A stretch of DNA of 64,000 bases from Promicromonospora sp. Populi (GTDB lineage: Bacteria; Actinomycetota; Actinomycetes; Actinomycetales; Cellulomonadaceae), in assembly GCF_041081105.1 (NCBI RefSeq), contig NZ_CP163528.1:1240001-1304000 (forward strand), written 5' to 3'. Every line of letters starts with the position of its first letter. The stretch's first letter is position 1. The notes below the pieces were generated by a model. That model ran no database searches and had not been told where the DNA came from. It worked only from the letters and a program-made list of their open reading frames with translations. A program made the position numbers and the translations under genes. This document shows positions 42,882 through 50,962 of the stretch, in pieces.

Positions 42882-44002
42882 CGGTGGGCCCCCTCTCGGC
42901 TCGGGTCGTCGCTGCTCGTCTCGTCCCTGCTCAATTCGTCGTGGACCATCGCGAGCTGCTCCACGAGCTGCGGTGTGGGCTCGGAGTAGACGTAGCGGAA
43001 CAGGTCGTCGGGGTTCGGCTCGACGTCGCGGTTCATCCCGTCCCGCGTGTGCTGGGCGAGCTGCTCGGCGGCCTCGGCGAAGCCGGCGGCGCGGGCGTCG
43101 TCCAGGATCCCCTCGGCGCGCAGGTAGGTCTCCAGCCGCACCAACGGGTCCTTGGCTGCCCACTGGGCGACCTCCTCGTCGGCGCGGTAGCGGGTGGCGT
43201 CGTCGGCGTTGGTGTGGGCCTGCATCCGGTAGGTGTGGGCCTCGACGAGCTGGGGCCCCTCGCCGGCGCGCGCTCGCGCGACGGCCCCGGACAGCACGGC
43301 CAGGAGCGCCGCGAGGTCGTTGCCGTCCACCTGTTCCCCGGGAATGCCGTAGCCCACACCCTTGTGCGCCAGCGACGGCGCGACCGACTGCCGGGACAAC
43401 GGCACCGAGATCGCGTACTTGTTGTTCTGCACGAGGAACACAACAGGCGCATGGAACACGGCAGCGAAGTTCAGCGCCTCGTGGAAGTCGCCCTCGCTCG
43501 TGCCGCCGTCCCCGCACAACGCCAGCACCACGGTGCTCTCACCGCGCAGGCGCGCGGCGTGCGCCACTCCGACGGCGTGCGGGAGCTGGGTCGCGAGCGG
43601 CGTCGTCAGCGGGCCTACCCGGTGCTCGTACGGGTCGAACCCCGAGTGCCAGTCGCCCTTGAGCAGCCCGAGCACCTCGACCGGGTCGACGCCCCGCGCG
43701 ACGGCGGCCGCGGTGTCGCGATACGTCGGGAAGAGCCAGTCCTCGGCGCTGAGGACCTGCGCGGCGGCCACCTGGCACGCCTCCTGCCCGTGGGAGGAGG
43801 GGTAGACCGCCAGGCGTCCCTGCCTGACGAGCGCGGAGGCCTGGTCGTTGAACCGGCGGGCGACGACCAGGCCCGCGAAGCCGCTCAGGAGGTCGTCGGC
43901 CGCGGGCAGGGAGGTCTTGCCGGCGGCAGTCGGGCTGCCGTCCGGGTCCAGGAGCATCACCGGCTCCTCGGACGGCAGGAGACGATCCACGTCGATTGTC
44001 AT
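42878..44002 (-). CDS. bkdA: 2-oxoacid dehydrogenase E1 alpha subunit
   Basis: A 374-residue thiamine-diphosphate-binding subunit. The TPP motif is ALCGDGGTSEGDFHEALNFAAVFHAPVVFLVQNN, with the GDG start and NN end. The His-containing loop GFDPYEHRVGPLTTPLATQLPHAVG and the phosphorylation-type loop THTNADDATRYRADEE-like (QAHTNADDATRYRADE) are typical of branched-chain E1alpha. It begins the bkdABC operon, and the Lrp/AsnC regulator gene is divergent, 89 bases away, the standard bkdR arrangement. The promoter side has an AT-rich ATATAGATATA stretch at the start codon. Confidence 0.95.
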   Translation of the reverse strand: MTIDVDRLLPSEEPVMLLDPDGSPTAAGKTSLPAADDLLSGFAGLVVARRFNDQASALVRQGRLAVYPSSHGQEACQVAAAQVLSAEDWLFPTYRDTAAAVARGVDPVEVLGLLKGDWHSGFDPYEHRVGPLTTPLATQLPHAVGVAHAARLRGESTVVLALCGDGGTSEGDFHEALNFAAVFHAPVVFLVQNNKYAISVPLSRQSVAPSLAHKGVGYGIPGEQVDGNDLAALLAVLSGAVARARAGEGPQLVEAHTYRMQAHTNADDATRYRADEEVAQWAAKDPLVRLETYLRAEGILDDARAAGFAEAAEQLAQHTRDGMNRDVEPNPDDLFRYVYSEPTPQLVEQLAMVHDELSRDETSSDDPSREGAHR

Positions 44003-44091
44003 ATAGATATACTCGTCAAGGTTCTATCCGGATTCCATCAACCGCAAGGATCCGAGAGAACGTCCAGCAATCGCCGCGCAAAGCGATCCAA

Positions 44092-44616
44092 ATGTCCAGG
44101 AGTGAGGGGGCGCAGGACGTGGCCGCGAGACAAGTGGCAGGGGGCCTCGACGACGTCGACCAGCGCATCGTCGACGAGCTGCGCGAGAACGGCCGGATGT
44201 CGATGCGCTCGCTGGCCGAGAAGCTGCACATCTCGCGGGCCAACGCCTACGCGCGCGTGCAGCGCCTCGAGACCACCGGGGTCATCCGCGGCTACCGCGC
44301 GGACATCGATCCGGTGCTGGCCGGCCTCGGCACGTCGGCCTACGTCACGGTCAACCTGGAGCAGTCCCAGTGGCGCACGGTCCGCGAGGAGCTCCGCACC
44401 CTGCGCGGCATCGACCACATCGGGCTGGTCGGTGGGGAGTTCGACCTCGTCCTGCTGGTCCGCGCGCGGGACAACGCCGACCTGCGGCACCTGATCCTGG
44501 ACCAGATCCAGGGCATGCCGGGCATCCTGAACACGCACACGCTGCTGGTGTTCGAGGAGCCGATCCCCGCCGGCCCAGGCCCGGCCGCGGACCGCGACGC
44601 CGGCTCCGCGCCCTAG
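44092..44616 (+). CDS. bkdR: Lrp/AsnC-family regulator (BkdR-like)
   Basis: The N-terminal helix-turn-helix is LDDVDQRIVDELRENGRMSMRSLAEKLHISRANAYARVQRLETTGVIRGYRADID, and the C-terminal RAM ligand domain follows (TSAYVTVNLEQSQWRTVREELRTLRGIDHIGLVGGEFDLVLLVRARD). It is about 174 residues from ATG 44092. This ATG has no ribosome-binding site; GTG 44119 (VAARQVAGG) with GAGGGGG upstream is a good alternative. It is divergent from bkdABC, where amino-acid-responsive Lrp proteins normally act as activators. The name rests on this position. Confidence 0.88.
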   Translation: MSRSEGAQDVAARQVAGGLDDVDQRIVDELRENGRMSMRSLAEKLHISRANAYARVQRLETTGVIRGYRADIDPVLAGLGTSAYVTVNLEQSQWRTVREELRTLRGIDHIGLVGGEFDLVLLVRARDNADLRHLILDQIQGMPGILNTHTLLVFEEPIPAGPGPAADRDAGSAP

Positions 44617-44664
44617 CCCGACAGCCCCCTCCGAGCAAGTGGCTACAGTGATAGACACTTGCGC

Positions 44665-44680
44665 GTCTAGCCAATTAGAC
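44665..44680. promoter_or_regulatory. Inverted repeat at the hicAB promoter
   Basis: GTCTAGCCAATTAGAC has perfect five-base arms around a six-base spacer, 10 bases upstream of the hicA start codon. Autoregulation by the antitoxin is the usual function of such sites. Confidence 0.5.
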
Positions 44681-44689
44681 TTTAGGCTC

Positions 44690-44947
44690 ATGGTCGACGG
44701 GACGAGGTCTGCGCAGCAGGTGCTCAAAGCAGTCCGCAAGCATGCACGCCGACTCGGATACACGGTCGAACAGCTGCCCAAACGAGGCAAGGGGTCTCAC
44801 ACGATCTGGGTCGTCCTCGACACGGAAGGCAAGGAGATAGGGCGCATCGGCCTTACCGGCCATGCCGGCCAGCAGTCCCAGGCGGTGACCAGGTCGAACG
44901 AGAACGCACTCGAAGGCCTGCTCGGAGAAGGGTGGTTGGACAAGTGA
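44690..44947 (+). CDS. hicA: HicA-like mRNA interferase toxin
   Basis: The 85-residue protein has the small dsRBD-like fold of HicA/YcfA: VLKAVRKHARRLGYTVEQLPKRGKGSHTIWVVLDTEGKEIGRIGLTGH. The catalytic His is the one in GKGSHTIW, and the GSH context is the family hallmark. A longer frame begins at 44639, but ATG 44690 gives the standard domain. The stop overlaps the GTG of the next gene by four bases (GTGA), as in other hicAB pairs. It probably cleaves mRNA when not bound by the antitoxin. Confidence 0.85.
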   Translation: MVDGTRSAQQVLKAVRKHARRLGYTVEQLPKRGKGSHTIWVVLDTEGKEIGRIGLTGHAGQQSQAVTRSNENALEGLLGEGWLDK

Positions 44948-45324
44948 AGGTAACCGTGAAGGTGACCCGAGAGGGCAAGTGGTGGATCGGCGATGTCGAG
45001 TCCGTCCGCGGCGCAACCACCGAGGCCACCCGTCTCGCCGAGCTGGAGACCGAAGTACGTGACCTGCTCGGCGGCCTGCTCGACATGGACGACGACGCGT
45101 TCGACCTGACCTGGGACATGTCCGCAGTGCTCGGCCCTGAGGGTCAGGCGATGTGGGAGAACTACCTCACCGAACGAGCTGAGCTCGCCGAGCGCCGCGC
45201 CAAGTTCGAGGCGGACCGGGCCGCAACCGTGCGGCTCCTGCACGACGCCGGCGTATCGGTACGTGACTCCGCCGCACTGGTCGACCTGTCCCACCAGCGC
45301 GTATCGCAGCTGCTGAACAAGTAG
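44944..45324 (+). CDS. hicB: HicB-like antitoxin with C-terminal helix-turn-helix
   Basis: A 126-residue partner of the HicA protein. The first 50 residues form the degenerate RNase H-like HicB domain (KVTVKVTREGKWWIGDVESVRGATTEATRLAELETEVRDLLGGLL). The C-terminus (HDAGVSVRDSAALVDLSHQRVSQLLNK) is a helix-turn-helix, and the middle is a charged helical linker (ENYLTERAELAERRAKFEADRAATV). Start GTG 44944 overlaps the toxin stop. Toxin-first order is the usual one for hicAB. The antitoxin should bind the promoter palindrome. Confidence 0.82.
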   Translation: MKVTVKVTREGKWWIGDVESVRGATTEATRLAELETEVRDLLGGLLDMDDDAFDLTWDMSAVLGPEGQAMWENYLTERAELAERRAKFEADRAATVRLLHDAGVSVRDSAALVDLSHQRVSQLLNK

Positions 45325-45332
45325 CGGCGCGG

Positions 45333-45452
45333 CTACTCGTACGTGTCCGTCCAGGCCGGCCCCCAGGAGGTGACGCGCCAGTCCTCGACACCCGGGCACG
45401 CGTGGAACTGCGCCGCCGTCAGGCCGTCGGGCGAGATCTCTTCATCAGTCAT
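45333..45452 (-). pseudogene. Short fragment resembling a pterin-4a-carbinolamine dehydratase N-terminus
   Basis: Thirty-nine residues (MTDEEISPDG LTAAQFHACPGVEDWRV ...) resemble the start of actinobacterial pterin-dehydratase-like proteins, particularly the FHAxPGVEDWRV stretch. The frame ends after TSWGPAWTDTYE with a TAG nine bases before the hicB stop. The expected remaining 60-70 residues are missing and not found on the other side of hicAB. It could be a relic cut by arrival of hicAB or a short gene of its own. ATG 45452 has no clear ribosome-binding site. Confidence 0.4.
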
Positions 45453-45489
45453 CCCGACATTGTGTCCGCGACCACTGACATCCACGGCG

Positions 45490-46749
45490 TCAGGAGCGGT
45501 TGGCGGCGTCGCCATCGGCCAGCGGGAGCGCCCTGCGGGACGACGCCGCCACCACGGCCAGGCACAGCGCCGCCGCGACAGCTCCGAAGCCGAGCATCTC
45601 GCCGTAGGACCAGATGCTGTGCAGCCAGGCGAGCACCATCGGCACGAAGAAGCCGAGGTACGTCAGGGAGTAGAAGACGGCGGTCAGTCCGGCGAGCTGG
45701 CCCGGTCCCGCGATGCGCACGACCTCGCTCAGGCCCGCCACCAGGCTCAGCCCGTAGCCCGTACCGAGCACCATGGCCGCCACCACGCCCAGCGGCAGCG
45801 AGAGCGCCACTGACGCCCAGGCGGCGAGCGCCATCCCGGCCGCGACGATGGCGAGCGCCACCACGGACGCGCGAGCCGACCACGGTGTGTCGATCCGCCG
45901 GGCCACCACCTGGACACCGATGCCGCAGCCGAGCGCGAGCACGGCCATGATCCCCGCAAAGGCGACGGGGATGCCGCCGACGTGGTCGGTGAGCAGACTG
46001 GGCAGCACCGCGAAGGCGCAGCCGGCGCAGCCGAACACCCAGGGCGCGAGCGGCACCACAACCCGCAGGAAGCGCGGGTGCCCGATGGCGGTGATGCGCA
46101 GGTCGTCGAGCAGCGGCGCCCGAACGCCGCGTGGGAGGGTCGGACGGGTCTCCGGTACGCGTAGCAGCAAGAGCCCGGCGAGCAGCGCGCCGGCCGCGTG
46201 CAGCACGTACGAGAGGTGTGTTGGCCACGGGGCGAACTGCGCGAGCATGGCGGCGACGCCCGCGCCCGAGAGGAACCCTGCGGTCAGGGACAGGGACCCG
46301 CGCCTAGGGCCCGCGGCACGGTCGCCCGTGGCCGCGCTGAGCTCGGTGAGCCAGGTGGATCCCACGGCCATGGCCAGGCCGAGCGCAACGCCGCACAGCA
46401 GGCGTCCGATCCCGAGCACCACCGGGCTTGCCGGGTCCAGCGCGAGCACCAGCGACCCGAGCGCCGAGACCGGCGCCGCGGGAAGCAACAGCAGGCGACG
46501 CCCGAACCGGTCGGACAGCGGTCCACCGAGCAGCAGTGCGGGGACCAGGCCGAACACGTACACGGCGAGCAGCGCGTCGACGGTGACGGGCCCCATGTCT
46601 CCCTGCTCGCGGTACATCACAAGCAGCGGGGTGAACTCGTTACCGCCCCAGGCGACGGCCAGCAGGACGGCGGCCACCGGCCACGAGGTTCGCCGGTCCC
46701 CGGTGAGCGGGGTCAGGGCAGGGGTGTCCCTCGGCGGCGAATGTGGCAT
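45490..46749 (-). CDS. MFS transporter, 12 helices
   Basis: The 419-residue permease has the MFS motif A GGPLSDRFGRRLLLLPAAPVS between helices 2 and 3 and the usual two halves of six helices. Motif GRLLCGVALGLAMAVGSTWLTEL lies in helix 4-5. The second half starts near FLRVVVPLAPWVFGCAGCAFAVLPSLL. Substrate is unknown; drug or sugar efflux are possible. ATG 46749 is preferred to the first codon at 46785. It lies after the pterin-dehydratase-like fragment in the same direction and upstream of nothing on its strand, so it is probably a single-gene unit. Confidence 0.88.
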   Translation of the reverse strand: MPHSPPRDTPALTPLTGDRRTSWPVAAVLLAVAWGGNEFTPLLVMYREQGDMGPVTVDALLAVYVFGLVPALLLGGPLSDRFGRRLLLLPAAPVSALGSLVLALDPASPVVLGIGRLLCGVALGLAMAVGSTWLTELSAATGDRAAGPRRGSLSLTAGFLSGAGVAAMLAQFAPWPTHLSYVLHAAGALLAGLLLLRVPETRPTLPRGVRAPLLDDLRITAIGHPRFLRVVVPLAPWVFGCAGCAFAVLPSLLTDHVGGIPVAFAGIMAVLALGCGIGVQVVARRIDTPWSARASVVALAIVAAGMALAAWASVALSLPLGVVAAMVLGTGYGLSLVAGLSEVVRIAGPGQLAGLTAVFYSLTYLGFFVPMVLAWLHSIWSYGEMLGFGAVAAALCLAVVAASSRRALPLADGDAANRS

Positions 46750-46872
46750 GACCACATCCTGCGCAACAGGTGCCCGGGTAAACAAGCCGCAGGGCTGTGA
46801 GGGTACGCACAGGGGGCGACGACGCCGTTGACCGGCGGGGCAAGACGTACCCGCTGGGCTCGGCTCGACGGG

Positions 46873-47964
46873 CTACTTGCTCCCGGCCGGGTCCGCGGGG
46901 CTCGCGTCGGTGTCCACGACCTCGGGGTCCGCGACCTTGGCCGCCGCGGCCTTGGCACCCTTGGCGTCCGCACCCTTGGCGTCGTCAGCCTTGGCATCGG
47001 CAGCTTCGACGTCCGAACCATCGGCGTCCGAACCATCGGCATCGGCACCCTCGGCGTCCTCGTCCACGGGCTCCCGCCCTGGCATGTACACCGATTCCTC
47101 GGGCTCCGGGTGCCGCCGGCCCTGCACCACCACGATCGCGATGCCCGCCAGTATCGCGATCCCGGACGTCCAGATGTTCGCGGGCACGCCCAGGGGCGCG
47201 TCGCTCGTGGGGTCGATCCGGATGGCCTCGAGCCAGCTGCGGCCCAGGCCGTACCAGATCAGGTAGAGACCGAACAGGCGGCCCCAGCGCAGACCGGGCC
47301 CGGGTGTACCGCCGTCGGCCAGCAGGGTGGCGTTGCGACGCACCACGCGGCGCTCGATGTACAGCAGCACGGCCACGCCGATGAGGTTCCAGATCATCTC
47401 GTACAGGAACAGCGGGTGGAACAGCGTGCCCTCGGGCGTCCCGGCAGGGAACATCGGCGCGTCGGAGCGGATCTCCAGGCCCCACGGCAGCGTGGTCGGC
47501 AGGCCGAACAGCTCCTGGTTCACGTAGTTGCCGAGGCGGCCGATCGCCTGGGCGACGAGCAGGGCGGGCGCGAGCGCGTCGGCGAACGACCAGAAACGCA
47601 GGCCGGTCATGCGGCAGCCGATCCAGGCGCCGACCGCACCGCCGAGCAGCGACCCGAACAGGGCGTTGCCGCCCTCCCAGATGCGCACCCAGGCCCAGGC
47701 GTCGACGTCGGGACCGGTGAAGTCGCCGAGGTGGGTGAGCACGTGGTAGATCCGGGCGCCGACGATGCCGATCGGCACTGCCCACATCGCGATGTCGATG
47801 GCGAGGCCGGGGGCGGCGCCGCGCGCCCGCAGGCGCCGGTCGGTGATGTACGCGGCGGCAACGATGCCCGCCAGCAGACACAGGGCGTAGGTGTGGATGG
47901 TGAGCGGGCCCAGGTGGATCTGAGACCACACCGGGTCAGGGCTGGGGATACTGGCCGGAAGCAC
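46873..47964 (-). CDS. lgt: Prolipoprotein diacylglyceryl transferase
   Basis: Attaches diacylglycerol from phosphatidylglycerol to the lipobox Cys of prolipoproteins in the membrane, the first step of lipoprotein maturation. The Lgt signature is GRLGNYVNQELFGLPTTLPWGLEI; His/Tyr motifs HTYALCLLAGIVAA at the start and HPLFLYEMIWNLIGV are as in the family. Seven helices are predicted. The last 75 residues are a hydrophilic tail of Asp/Ala/Gly/Lys units (DADGSDADGSDVEAADAKADDAKGADAKGAKAAAAK) beyond the catalytic domain. The tail length is variable in actinobacteria. Confidence 0.95.
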   Translation of the reverse strand: MLPASIPSPDPVWSQIHLGPLTIHTYALCLLAGIVAAAYITDRRLRARGAAPGLAIDIAMWAVPIGIVGARIYHVLTHLGDFTGPDVDAWAWVRIWEGGNALFGSLLGGAVGAWIGCRMTGLRFWSFADALAPALLVAQAIGRLGNYVNQELFGLPTTLPWGLEIRSDAPMFPAGTPEGTLFHPLFLYEMIWNLIGVAVLLYIERRVVRRNATLLADGGTPGPGLRWGRLFGLYLIWYGLGRSWLEAIRIDPTSDAPLGVPANIWTSGIAILAGIAIVVVQGRRHPEPEESVYMPGREPVDEDAEGADADGSDADGSDVEAADAKADDAKGADAKGAKAAAAKVADPEVVDTDASPADPAGSK

Positions 47965-48030
47965 GACCTGAAGGTACCGCGACTCGGGGTCGGAGCACGA
48001 CTGTGCCGGGCGGCAGTTTCAGTAGTTTCG

Positions 48031-48049
48031 ATAGTTTAGCCTTACCTCA
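48031..48049 (-). promoter_or_regulatory. DtxR/IdeR iron box
   Basis: Read on the minus strand the 19 bases are TGAGGTAAGGCTAAACTAT, matching 15 of 19 positions of the IdeR/DtxR consensus TTAGGTTAGGCTAACCTAA. It ends two bases before the ATG of the iron-permease operon. Repression under iron-replete conditions is expected. Confidence 0.85.
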
Positions 48050-48051
48050 CT

Positions 48052-49059
48052 ATGCCTGACCTTGCCCCGGCCCGACGCGCCGCCGTGTTCGCCGCAGCGC
48101 TCGTCGCACTGGCCGTGGCGGTGGTGCTGAGCCTGATGATCGGCCGCCAGGTCCTCGCGCCAGGCACCGTGGTGCACGAGCTGTTCACCGCCACCGGGTC
48201 GCAGGCCGGCGGCATCGTGCGGGGTCTGCGCCTGGAGCGCACGGTGGTGGCGGTCGTCGTCGGGCTGGCGCTCGGCGGGGCCGGCGCGCTCATGCAGGCG
48301 CTGACCCGCAACCCGCTCGCCGATCCCGGCCTGCTCGGCGTCAACGCGGGCGCCGCGGCCGCCGTCGTGACCGGAGTTGCCCTGTTCGGCATCTCGAGCC
48401 AGCACGCGCAGCTGTGGCTGGCGCTGGTCGGCGCCGCAGCGGCGTCGGTCGTCGTGTACGCGATCGGCACCGGCGGGCGTGGCACCACAACACCGGCCCG
48501 CCTGGCGCTGGCCGGCGCCGCGCTCTCCGCGGTGCTGGTGTCCTGGATGAACGGACTGGCGCTGCGCGACCAGCAGACCTACGACACGATGCGGCACTGG
48601 GTGGTGGGCTCCGTGGTGAACCGCGGCCTCGACACCCTCGCACAGGCCCTGCCGTTCCTCCTGGTCGGGGCCGTGGCCGCGCTGGTGGTCACGCCCGGCC
48701 TGAACGCGCTCGCGCTCGGCGAGGACACCGGGCGCTCCCTCGGCCTCAGCGTGCCGCGCACCCGCATTCTCACCGCCGTCGCCGTGACGCTGCTGTGCGG
48801 CGCGGCCACCGCCGTCGCCGGGCCCATCGGGTTTGTCGGCCTCACCGTGCCGCACGTCGCCCGCTTCGCCGTGGGGACCGACCAGCGGGCGGTAGTACCC
48901 CTGTCGATGCTGCTCGCGGCGACAGTCCTCGTGCTCGCCGACACGGTGGGCCGGGTGGTCACCTCCGGCCGTGAGATCGAGGTGGGCGTCATGACCGCCC
49001 TCCTTGGCGCCCCGGTCTTCGTCGCGCTGGTCCGGCACCGCAGGCTGGTCGCCCTGTGA
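48052..49059 (+). CDS. Iron-siderophore ABC transporter permease (FecCD type), subunit 1
   Basis: A 335-residue permease with about nine helices. FecCD family segments include GGAGALMQALTRNPLADPGLLGVNAGAAAAVV, the later GRSLGLSVPRTRILTAVAVTLLCGAATAVAGPIGFVGLTVPHVAR and the coupling segment near it. ATG 48052 lies immediately after the iron box, so the transcript may be leaderless or the box may overlap the promoter -10 region. The following permease begins at GTG overlapping the stop (GTGA). Confidence 0.94.
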   Translation: MPDLAPARRAAVFAAALVALAVAVVLSLMIGRQVLAPGTVVHELFTATGSQAGGIVRGLRLERTVVAVVVGLALGGAGALMQALTRNPLADPGLLGVNAGAAAAVVTGVALFGISSQHAQLWLALVGAAAASVVVYAIGTGGRGTTTPARLALAGAALSAVLVSWMNGLALRDQQTYDTMRHWVVGSVVNRGLDTLAQALPFLLVGAVAALVVTPGLNALALGEDTGRSLGLSVPRTRILTAVAVTLLCGAATAVAGPIGFVGLTVPHVARFAVGTDQRAVVPLSMLLAATVLVLADTVGRVVTSGREIEVGVMTALLGAPVFVALVRHRRLVAL

Positions 49060-50141
49060 GCGCGGCGCCCCGCGCCCTCGAAACCGGGCCTGGCGCCCTG
49101 CGCGCGCTGAGCCTCGGGCGGTGGTCAGTGCTGCTCGACCCGCGGTCGGTCCTCGTGTGCCTGCTGCTCGCGACCGCGCTCGCGATCGCGATCGTCGCGG
49201 CCGTCCTGGCCGGCGAGCACCCCATGCCGATAGCCGCCCTGGCCCGGGTGCTGAGCGGCACCGCGACGCCCGCGGAGGACCTGATCATCGGCCAGCTCCG
49301 GGCACCGCGCGTGCTCACGGGCGCCGTGGTGGGGCTGGCCCTGGGCCTGGCCGGCGCCCTCTTCCAGTCGGTGACCCGCAACCCGCTGGGCAGCCCCGAC
49401 GTGATCGGCTTCGACACCGGTGCGGCCACCGGCGCGCTCGTGGCCATGCTCTTCACGGGCGGCGGAGTACGCACCACGGCACTGGGCGCCGTCGCGGGCG
49501 GTGCGGGCACAGCCGTCGCCGTCCTGCTCCTGGCCTCCGGGCGCGGCCAGGCCGCCCGGCACGGCCCGGACGCGCTCCGCCTGGTCCTCGTGGGGCTCGG
49601 CATCGGGCTCGGGCTCGCGGCGCTCAACTCGTTGCTCGTGGTCGGCTCCAACATCTACGACGCGCAGAGCGCCGCCGTCTGGCTCATCGGCAACCTCGCC
49701 GGGCGCGACTGGTCCCGCCTCGCGCTCCTCGCCCCGGTGGTCGCGGTGGGCCTGGTCCTCGCGCTCCTGCTCAGCCGCCGGCTCTCGGTCGCAGAGCTCG
49801 GGGACGACGGCGCTGCCGCCCTCGGCCTGCAACCCGGCCCGCTGCGCCTCGCCGCCGTCGCCGTGGGCGTCCTGCTGGCCTCGTCGGCGGTGGCCACCGC
49901 CGGCCCCATCGGCTTCGTCGCGCTCACCGCCCCGCAGGTCGCCCGCCGGCTCACGCGGGCCGACGGACCCGGCCTGCCCGCCGCGGGGCTCACCGGCGCC
50001 CTGGTCCTGGTGCTCGCCGACCTGGCCGCCCGGGAGGCGTTCGTCCCGCGCGAGGTCGCGGTCGGGGTCCTGACCGGCGGCGTCGGCGGGCTCTACCTCA
50101 TCTGGCTGCTCGGTCGCGAGTGGCGAAAGGGACACGCATGA
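49056..50141 (+). CDS. Iron-siderophore ABC transporter permease (FecCD type), subunit 2
   Basis: A 361-residue partner permease. The same signature appears: GLALGLAGALFQSVTRNPLGSPDVIGFDTGAATGALVAM and VLLASSAVATAGPIGFVALTAPQVARRLT. The N-terminal 30 residues are extra relative to subunit 1. GTG 49056 overlaps the first permease stop and the stop overlaps the ATPase ATG, so the four genes are translationally coupled. Confidence 0.94.
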   Translation: MSAAPRALETGPGALRALSLGRWSVLLDPRSVLVCLLLATALAIAIVAAVLAGEHPMPIAALARVLSGTATPAEDLIIGQLRAPRVLTGAVVGLALGLAGALFQSVTRNPLGSPDVIGFDTGAATGALVAMLFTGGGVRTTALGAVAGGAGTAVAVLLLASGRGQAARHGPDALRLVLVGLGIGLGLAALNSLLVVGSNIYDAQSAAVWLIGNLAGRDWSRLALLAPVVAVGLVLALLLSRRLSVAELGDDGAAALGLQPGPLRLAAVAVGVLLASSAVATAGPIGFVALTAPQVARRLTRADGPGLPAAGLTGALVLVLADLAAREAFVPREVAVGVLTGGVGGLYLIWLLGREWRKGHA

Positions 50142-50962
50142 CCCACGACACGACACACCGGCTGCGCGCCGAGCAGGTCACGCTCGGGTACGGCGGCCCA
50201 CCGATCGTCGACCGGCTCGACCTGGCGGTGCCCGACGGGTCGTTCACCGTCATCCTCGGCGCCAACGGCAGCGGCAAGTCCACGCTCCTGCGTGCCCTGG
50301 CCCGCCTGCTGCGGCCCACCAGCGGCACGGTGCTGCTCGACGGCGAGCCGGTGCACCACCGGTCGCCCAAGGACGTCGCCCGCCGCCTCGCGCTGCTGCC
50401 GCAGTCCCAGGTCGCCCCGGAGGGCATCGGGGTCGCCGAGCTCGTCGCCCGCGGCCGCTACCCGCACCAGTCCCTGCTGCGGCAGTGGGCGCCGTCCGAC
50501 GCCGACGCCGTGCGTACCGCCATGGAGCTCACCGACACCACCGACCTCGCCGACCGGCGGCTCGACGAGCTGTCCGGCGGCCAGCGCCAGCGCGTGTGGC
50601 TCGCCATGGCGCTCGCGCAGGAGACCGACCTCCTGCTGCTCGACGAACCCACCACCTTCCTCGACCTCGCCCACCAGGTCGAGGTCCTGGAGCTGTGTGC
50701 CCGCCTGCGCGCCGACCACGGCCGAACGGTGGTCGCCGTCCTGCACGACATCAACCTCGGCTGCCGCTACGCCACCCACGTCGTGGCCATGAAGGACGGC
50801 GCGATCGTCGCGACCGGCACACCCGCCGACGTCGTCACCCCCGACCTGGTCGAGCACGTCTACGGGCTGCCCGCCCGTGTCATCGCCGACCCCGAGTCCG
50901 GCACCCCGCTCGTCGTCCCGCGCCTGCGGGCGCCACTCAACCACGAAGGAGAGACCCCGTGA
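50138..50962 (+). CDS. Iron-siderophore ABC transporter ATP-binding protein
   Basis: The 274-residue ATPase has Walker A VILGANGSGKSTLLRALARLL, signature [20 protein letters not shown], Walker B LLLLDEPTTFLDLAHQVEVL and the switch His in VAVLHDINLGCRYATHVVAMKDG. The pattern DLAHQ following Walker B is typical of FepC/FecE. It overlaps both neighbours by four bases. Confidence 0.96.
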   Translation: MTHDTTHRLRAEQVTLGYGGPPIVDRLDLAVPDGSFTVILGANGSGKSTLLRALARLLRPTSGTVLLDGEPVHHRSPKDVARRLALLPQSQVAPEGIGVAELVARGRYPHQSLLRQWAPSDADAVRTAMELTDTTDLADRRLDELSGGQRQRVWLAMALAQETDLLLLDEPTTFLDLAHQVEVLELCARLRADHGRTVVAVLHDINLGCRYATHVVAMKDGAIVATGTPADVVTPDLVEHVYGLPARVIADPESGTPLVVPRLRAPLNHEGETP

